Shown here piece by piece: positions 5,370 to 9,153 of a stretch of 9,153 bases of DNA. The DNA lies in NCBI GenBank assembly GCA_017305815.1, contig JAFKJZ010000070.1, forward strand, positions 1-9,153. Reading direction: 5' to 3'. The first letter of the stretch is position 1. Every line of letters begins with the position of its first letter. Origin of the DNA: Hyphomicrobiales bacterium. GTDB lineage: Bacteria > Pseudomonadota > Alphaproteobacteria > Rhizobiales > Kaistiaceae. The position numbers and the translations under genes are program-made. The notes under the pieces were generated by a model. That model did not search any database. It was given only the letters and a program-made list of their open reading frames with translations, and was not told the DNA's origin.

Positions 5370-5663
5370 GTCGCCTCCGGACTGGAGCGTTTCGAGCAAG
5401 ATTAGGGTTCGCGCGCAAGGGCGAAACGGATGCTGGGTCGGGCCTCGCTTCAGGGAAACGACGTTCAGACCGGAGCTGATGCTGCGCCTAGCATGCTGGA
5501 CCGCCGCGCTCAACCGAACGGCGGCGCGCAGAGGCCCGCCGACCGCCCCGGATCGGCCTGCGGCAGCGATAGCGGTTGACCGGGCGGCGTGTTTCTGGTG
5601 AAGGTCGCACCCTGCTCCGGCGGCGTGAAGCCGCCCTTTTCCCACTCCTTTCGACGACGGACC
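5370..5663. other. Divergent intergenic region between yggS and leuS
   Basis: This 294-bp region has no supported gene. It must hold the yggS promoter (reading left) and the leuS promoter (reading right). A TTGACC (5576-5581) could be a leuS -35 box, but the sequence 16-18 bp downstream is a poor -10 match. The segment nearest leuS carries the stem-loop listed at 5619-5640. Confidence 0.5.
5619..5640 (+). promoter_or_regulatory. Terminator-like stem-loop in the leuS leader
   Basis: GGCGGC (5619-5624) and GCCGCC (5630-5635) form a 6-bp stem with loop GTGAA, followed by CTTTT. It ends about 23 bp before the leuS ATG. An upstream GGGCGGC (5582-5588) is perfectly complementary to the same 3' arm (GCCGCCC, 5630-5636), so two mutually exclusive pairings are possible. 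The U-run is short; function as an attenuator is speculative. Confidence 0.3.
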
Positions 5664-8285
5664 ATGGCCACAGAACGCTACAACCCTCGTGACGCCGAAC
5701 CGCGCTGGCAGCGTGCCTGGGCCGAGCAGGGCATTTTCGAGACGAAGAACGACGACCCGCGTCCGAAATACTATGTGCTGGAAATGTTCCCCTATCCGTC
5801 GGGGCGCATCCATATCGGCCATGGCCGCAACTATGTGATGGGCGACGTGGTGGCCCGCTTCAAGCGGAAGAAGGGCTTCAACGTCCTGCATCCGATGGGC
5901 TGGGACGCCTTCGGCCTGCCGGCCGAGAACGCCGCCATCGAGCGCAACAGCCATCCGAAGATCTGGACTTACGAGAACATCGAGACGATGAAGGGCCAGC
6001 TGAAGCTGCTCGGCCTCTCGCTCGACTGGAGCCGCGAGATCGCCACCTGCGATCCCTCCTATTATGCCGAGCAGCAGCGCATCTTCACCGACCTGCATGC
6101 CGCCGGCCTCGTCTATCGCAAGGAGAGCGAGGTCAACTGGGACCCGATCGACAACACCGTGCTCGCCAATGAGCAGGTGATCGACGGTCGCGGCTGGCGC
6201 TCCGGCGCGCTGGTCGAGCGGCGCAAGCTGTCGCAGTGGTTCTTCAAGATCACCGATTTCGCCGAGGAGCTGCTCGGCGCGCTGGACGGTCTCGACCGCT
6301 GGCCGGACAAGGTCCGGCTGATGCAGAAGAACTGGATCGGCCGCTCCGAGGGCCTGATGGTCCGCTTCGGCCTCGACGCCATTTCCGCCCCGCAGGGCGA
6401 GACCGAGATCGAGGTCTACACGACCCGTCCGGACACGCTCTATGGCGCCTCCTTCGTCGCCATCGCCGCCAACCATCCGCTCGCCGCCAAGCTCGCCGAG
6501 AGCAATCCGGCGCTCGCCGACTTCATCGTCGAATGCGGCCGCACCGGCACCTCGGCCGAAGCGATCGAGACGCAGGAGAAGAAGGGCTTCGATACCGGAA
6601 TCCGCGCCAAGCACCCGCTGGTGCCGGGCTGGTACCTGCCCGTCTACGTCGCCAACTTCATCCTGATGGATTATGGCACCGGCGCCGTCTTCGGCTGCCC
6701 GGCGCATGATCAGCGCGACCTCGACTTCGCCCGCAAATACGATCTCCCGGTCAAGGCCGTGGTGCTGCCGGAAGGCGCCGACGCGCTCTCCTTCGAGGTC
6801 GGCGACGTCGCCTATACCGATGACGGCACGCTGTTCCGTTCCGATTTCATGAACGGCATGACCATCCCCGAGGCGAAGGAAGCGGTGGCGCTGCGCCTGG
6901 AAGGCCAGGTTCTGGGCAACGCGCCGCAGGCCAAGCGCCAGGTGAACTTCCGCCTGCGCGACTGGGGCATCTCGCGCCAGCGCTACTGGGGCTGCCCGAT
7001 CCCGATCATCCATTGCCCGAGCTGCGGCCCGGTCGCGGTGCCGAAGCAGGACCTGCCGGTCAGGCTGCCGGAAGACGTCACCTTCGACCAGCCCGGCAAC
7101 CCGCTCGACCGTCACCCGACCTGGAAGCACGTCAAGTGCCCGCACTGCGGCGAGCCGGCGGTCCGCGAGACGGACACGATGGACACCTTCGTCGACTCGT
7201 CCTGGTATTTCGCCCGCTTCGCCAGCGCGCCCGGCGAGGCGCCGCTCTCGAAGGACGCGGTCGATCACTGGCTGCCGGTCGACCAGTATATCGGCGGCAT
7301 CGAGCACGCGATCCTGCACCTTCTCTATTCGCGCTTCTTCACCCGCGCGCTCGAGCGCACCGGCCGTGTCTCGGTGACGGAGCCCTTCGCGGGCCTGTTC
7401 ACCCAGGGCATGATCGTGCACGAGACCTACAAGGACCAGAACGGCAAGTGGCTGTTCCCCGAAGAGGTCGAGAAGCGCGCCGACGGCACGGCAGTCAAGG
7501 TCGGCACCGATGAGCCGGTGACGGTCGGCCCGCCGGAGAAGATGTCGAAGTCGAAGAAGAACGTCGTGCCGCCGGAAGTGGTGGCCGAGACCTACGGCGT
7601 CGACTGCGCCCGCTGGTTCATGCTCTCCGACACGCCGCCCGAGCGCGACAGCGAATGGACGGAAGCCGGCATCGAGGGCGCCTGGCGCTTCACCCAGCGC
7701 ATCTGGCGCCTGGTCGGCGACGCGGTCGAGCTTTCCGAGGCGGGCCAGGCCCGGCCGGAGACCTTCGGCGCCGAGGCCAATGCGCTGCGGCGCGCCAGCC
7801 ACAAGCTGGCCGCGAATGTCGAGGACGACATCGACCGGCTGCGCTTCAACGTCGCCGTCGCCCGCATCCACTGCTTCGCCAACGTCTTCGGCGATGCGAT
7901 CGGCGCCGCCCGCAAGGCCGGCGACAAGCTGCCGGCGGACCTTGCCTACGCGCTCCGCGAAGCGGCGGAGTTCCTCGTCGCCGCCATCGGCCCGATGATC
8001 CCGCACCTCGCCGAAGAGCTCTGGGTCGCGCTCGGTCGCGATGGTCTGGCCGCGCAGTCGCCCTGGCCGACCGTCGACGCGGCGCTGCTGGTCGAGGACG
8101 AGATCGTCCTGCCGATCCAGATCAACGGCAAGAAACGCGCCGAATTGACAATCTCGGCGACGGCGTCGGAAACTGACATCGAAGCGGCCGCGCTGGCGCT
8201 CGACGGCGTCGTCAAGGCGCTGGAGGGCCGTACGCCCCGCAAGATCGTCATCGTGCCGAAGAGGATCGTCAATGTCGTCGTCTGA
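5664..8285 (+). CDS. leuS: Leucyl-tRNA synthetase
   Basis: This 873-residue class I aminoacyl-tRNA synthetase charges tRNA-Leu with leucine in the cytoplasm. The catalytic Rossmann domain shows [22 protein letters not shown], with the HIGH motif at residues 50-53, and EKMSKSKKN, with KMSKS at 626-630. The inserted CP1 editing domain is present: the threonine-rich TTRPDTLYG starts at 253 and [15 protein letters not shown] contains Asp349, the equivalent of the conserved editing Asp, so hydrolysis of mischarged tRNA is expected. Two CxxC pairs (Cys451/454 and Cys492/495) form the zinc-binding insertion, followed by [13 protein letters not shown]. The helical anticodon-binding domain and a C-terminal domain with IQINGK follow. 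The ATG at 5664 is chosen because [16 protein letters not shown] is the usual N-terminus; the Shine-Dalgarno is weak. An in-frame GTG at 5589 is less likely. It leads an operon with lptE and holA. Confidence 0.98.
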   Translation: MATERYNPRDAEPRWQRAWAEQGIFETKNDDPRPKYYVLEMFPYPSGRIHIGHGRNYVMGDVVARFKRKKGFNVLHPMGWDAFGLPAENAAIERNSHPKIWTYENIETMKGQLKLLGLSLDWSREIATCDPSYYAEQQRIFTDLHAAGLVYRKESEVNWDPIDNTVLANEQVIDGRGWRSGALVERRKLSQWFFKITDFAEELLGALDGLDRWPDKVRLMQKNWIGRSEGLMVRFGLDAISAPQGETEIEVYTTRPDTLYGASFVAIAANHPLAAKLAESNPALADFIVECGRTGTSAEAIETQEKKGFDTGIRAKHPLVPGWYLPVYVANFILMDYGTGAVFGCPAHDQRDLDFARKYDLPVKAVVLPEGADALSFEVGDVAYTDDGTLFRSDFMNGMTIPEAKEAVALRLEGQVLGNAPQAKRQVNFRLRDWGISRQRYWGCPIPIIHCPSCGPVAVPKQDLPVRLPEDVTFDQPGNPLDRHPTWKHVKCPHCGEPAVRETDTMDTFVDSSWYFARFASAPGEAPLSKDAVDHWLPVDQYIGGIEHAILHLLYSRFFTRALERTGRVSVTEPFAGLFTQGMIVHETYKDQNGKWLFPEEVEKRADGTAVKVGTDEPVTVGPPEKMSKSKKNVVPPEVVAETYGVDCARWFMLSDTPPERDSEWTEAGIEGAWRFTQRIWRLVGDAVELSEAGQARPETFGAEANALRRASHKLAANVEDDIDRLRFNVAVARIHCFANVFGDAIGAARKAGDKLPADLAYALREAAEFLVAAIGPMIPHLAEELWVALGRDGLAAQSPWPTVDAALLVEDEIVLPIQINGKKRAELTISATASETDIEAAALALDGVVKALEGRTPRKIVIVPKRIVNVVV

Positions 8286-8838
8286 TCGCGGACTGGATTT
8301 GGCGCGCCCCTCGGGCAGCGGCCTGACGCGGCTTGTGCGGGGCGGCCTTGCCGCCCTCGCGCTCGGCGTACTGGCGGCCGGCTGCACGGTCCAGCCAATC
8401 TACATGCCTATCGCCAGCGGCCCCAACGTCGCCGCTGACCTCTCCGCCATCCAGGTCGAGGATGTCAGCGACCGCGTCGGCCAGGAAGTCCGCAACAACC
8501 TGATCTTCGGCTTCACGGGTGGCGGCAACCCCGCCCCGCCGCGCTACGAACTGACCATGCGGGTCACCTCGGCCGACGCGCGCCTCGGCTTCGAACGCGA
8601 CGAGACGGCGCCGGCCTATTCGGTGACGGTCACCGTCGCCTACCAGCTGAAGGAAATTGCCACCGGCAAGGTCATTCTCCGCTCGATCAATCGCGGCGTC
8701 GCCTCCTATGACCGCTCGAACCAGGCCTTCGCCAACCAGCGGGCCCAGATCGACGCGCAGAACCGCGCCGCCCAGTCCGTCGCCGACGATATCCAGCTGC
8801 GCCTGGCAGCGGCGCTGGCGACCGGCAAGTCGAGCTAG
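8272..8838 (+). CDS. lptE: LPS-assembly lipoprotein LptE
   Basis: This 188-residue lipoprotein is the plug partner of LptD in the outer-membrane LPS translocon. The N-terminus has basic residues, a hydrophobic stretch ([15 protein letters not shown]) and a lipobox LAAGC with the lipidated Cys38, giving a signal-peptidase II site and an outer-membrane anchor. The mature part shows the alphaproteobacterial LptE pattern: [21 protein letters not shown], a central strand run [20 protein letters not shown], then [22 protein letters not shown] and a closing helix [14 protein letters not shown]. The ATG at 8272 overlaps the leuS 3' end by 14 bp and is preceded by GAGG (8261-8264) seven bases upstream, so translation is probably coupled to leuS. 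The next gene, holA, starts 20 bp after its stop. Confidence 0.92.
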   Translation: MSSSDRGLDLARPSGSGLTRLVRGGLAALALGVLAAGCTVQPIYMPIASGPNVAADLSAIQVEDVSDRVGQEVRNNLIFGFTGGGNPAPPRYELTMRVTSADARLGFERDETAPAYSVTVTVAYQLKEIATGKVILRSINRGVASYDRSNQAFANQRAQIDAQNRAAQSVADDIQLRLAAALATGKSS

Positions 8839-8858
8839 GCCCGGCGCCGGCCAGACGA

Positions 8859-9146
8859 ATGGTCCAGATCAAGCCCCAGGATGCCGACCGGTTCCTAAGC
8901 CGGCCGGATCCCGGCATCCGCGTGGTGCTGCTGCATGGCAGCGACACCGGCCTCATCTCCGAGCGCGCCGCCGCCTTCGCGAAGACCGTGCTCGGCCAGA
9001 GCGACGATCCCTTCGCGCTGGTGAAGCTCGATTCGGCCGAGATCGCCTCCGACACCGGACGCCTCGCCGACGAGGCCAACACGATCGCGCTCTTCGGCGG
9101 CACGCGCGCCATCTGGGTCAAGGTGGCCGGCAACCGGCCGATCTAG
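8859..9146 (+). CDS. holA: DNA polymerase III delta subunit, N-terminal part, ending at an in-frame TAG
   Basis: The 95 residues seen match the N-terminal domain of HolA, the clamp-loader subunit that opens the beta sliding clamp. VVLLHGSDTGLISERAAAF is the Walker-like start of the delta fold, and DDPFALVKLDSAEIASDTGRLADEANTIALFGGTRAIWVKVAGNRPI is typical of alphaproteobacterial delta. Full-length family members are about 340 residues, so only the first quarter or so is present before TAG at 9144-9146, and the window ends at 9153. The stop falls just after AGNRPI, where homologues continue into a helix, and the bases after it (GCC GCC) would still read Ala-Ala. This looks like a point change (for example CAG to TAG), a sequence error, or a real truncation. 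The start has no clear Shine-Dalgarno and lies 20 bp after lptE, fitting the leuS-lptE-holA operon. Confidence 0.88.
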   Translation: MVQIKPQDADRFLSRPDPGIRVVLLHGSDTGLISERAAAFAKTVLGQSDDPFALVKLDSAEIASDTGRLADEANTIALFGGTRAIWVKVAGNRPI

Positions 9147-9153
9147 GCCGCCG

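Noticed and set aside
5589..5663. Longer start (GTG at 5589) for leuS.
   Set aside because: It would translate through the leader stem-loop. LeuRS proteins normally begin close to the ERYNP segment encoded after the ATG at 5664.
5370..8387. A minus-strand reading frame stays open for over 3 kb antisense to leuS and runs into yggS, giving a theoretical 1245-residue protein.
   Set aside because: Only the last 239 residues match a family (YggS). The rest is Arg/Asp/Ala/Gly-rich and mirrors the codon use of leuS, a usual effect in GC-rich genomes. A strong Shine-Dalgarno sits at the yggS ATG.
1..9153. CRISPR array, tRNA or rRNA genes, phage or defence-system genes.
   Set aside because: No regularly spaced repeats, cloverleaf sequences, rRNA stretches, or recognisable phage or defence proteins were seen on either strand.

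Overview
This is a GC-rich stretch with the codon use and gene content of an alphaproteobacterium, most likely of the order Hyphomicrobiales (Rhizobiales). The protein sequences, the unlinked-looking but chromosomal gene set (exonuclease III, OmpR-type regulator, L,D-transpeptidase, YggS, LeuRS, LptE, HolA) and the GC-rich intergenic repeats all point that way. The order assignment is inference from recalled family sequences, not from a search.

Layout. Positions 1-326 hold the C-terminal end of exonuclease III on the + strand. A dyad-symmetric intergenic repeat follows (361-490). Next is a three-gene + strand cassette: an ArsR-type regulator (574-936), an AHSA1/SRPBCC protein overlapping it by ATGA (933-1502), and a divergent short-chain dehydrogenase (1567-2364). 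The cassette has a clear sigma70-like promoter and a 38-bp palindrome that covers the -10 box and the arsR start codon. Convergent to it on the - strand is a pair reading leftward: an OmpR-type response regulator (3592-2909) followed by a stand-alone cyclic-nucleotide-binding-domain protein (2856-2377). Divergent from the regulator is a YkuD-type L,D-transpeptidase (3744-4295).

Positions 4296-4649 are a 354-bp gene-free island packed with palindromic repeats. These include a second, inverted copy of the 361-490 element and a hairpin with a GAAA loop. yggS (5369-4650, - strand) diverges from a + strand run leuS (5664-8285), lptE (8272-8838) and holA (from 8859). This run looks like one operon: leuS and lptE overlap by 14 bp, and holA begins 20 bp after lptE. 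holA meets an in-frame TAG at 9144-9146, seven bases before the window ends.

Most of the window is core housekeeping: translation, outer-membrane assembly, replication, DNA repair, PLP homeostasis and peptidoglycan cross-linking. The unusual part is the arsR-AHSA1-SDR cassette. The ArsR protein appears to lack about 15 residues covering the recognition part of its helix-turn-helix, although its operator-like palindrome is intact. The SDR lacks the Ser, Tyr and Lys of the classical catalytic set. I see no CRISPR array, tRNA, rRNA, insertion sequence or phage gene.
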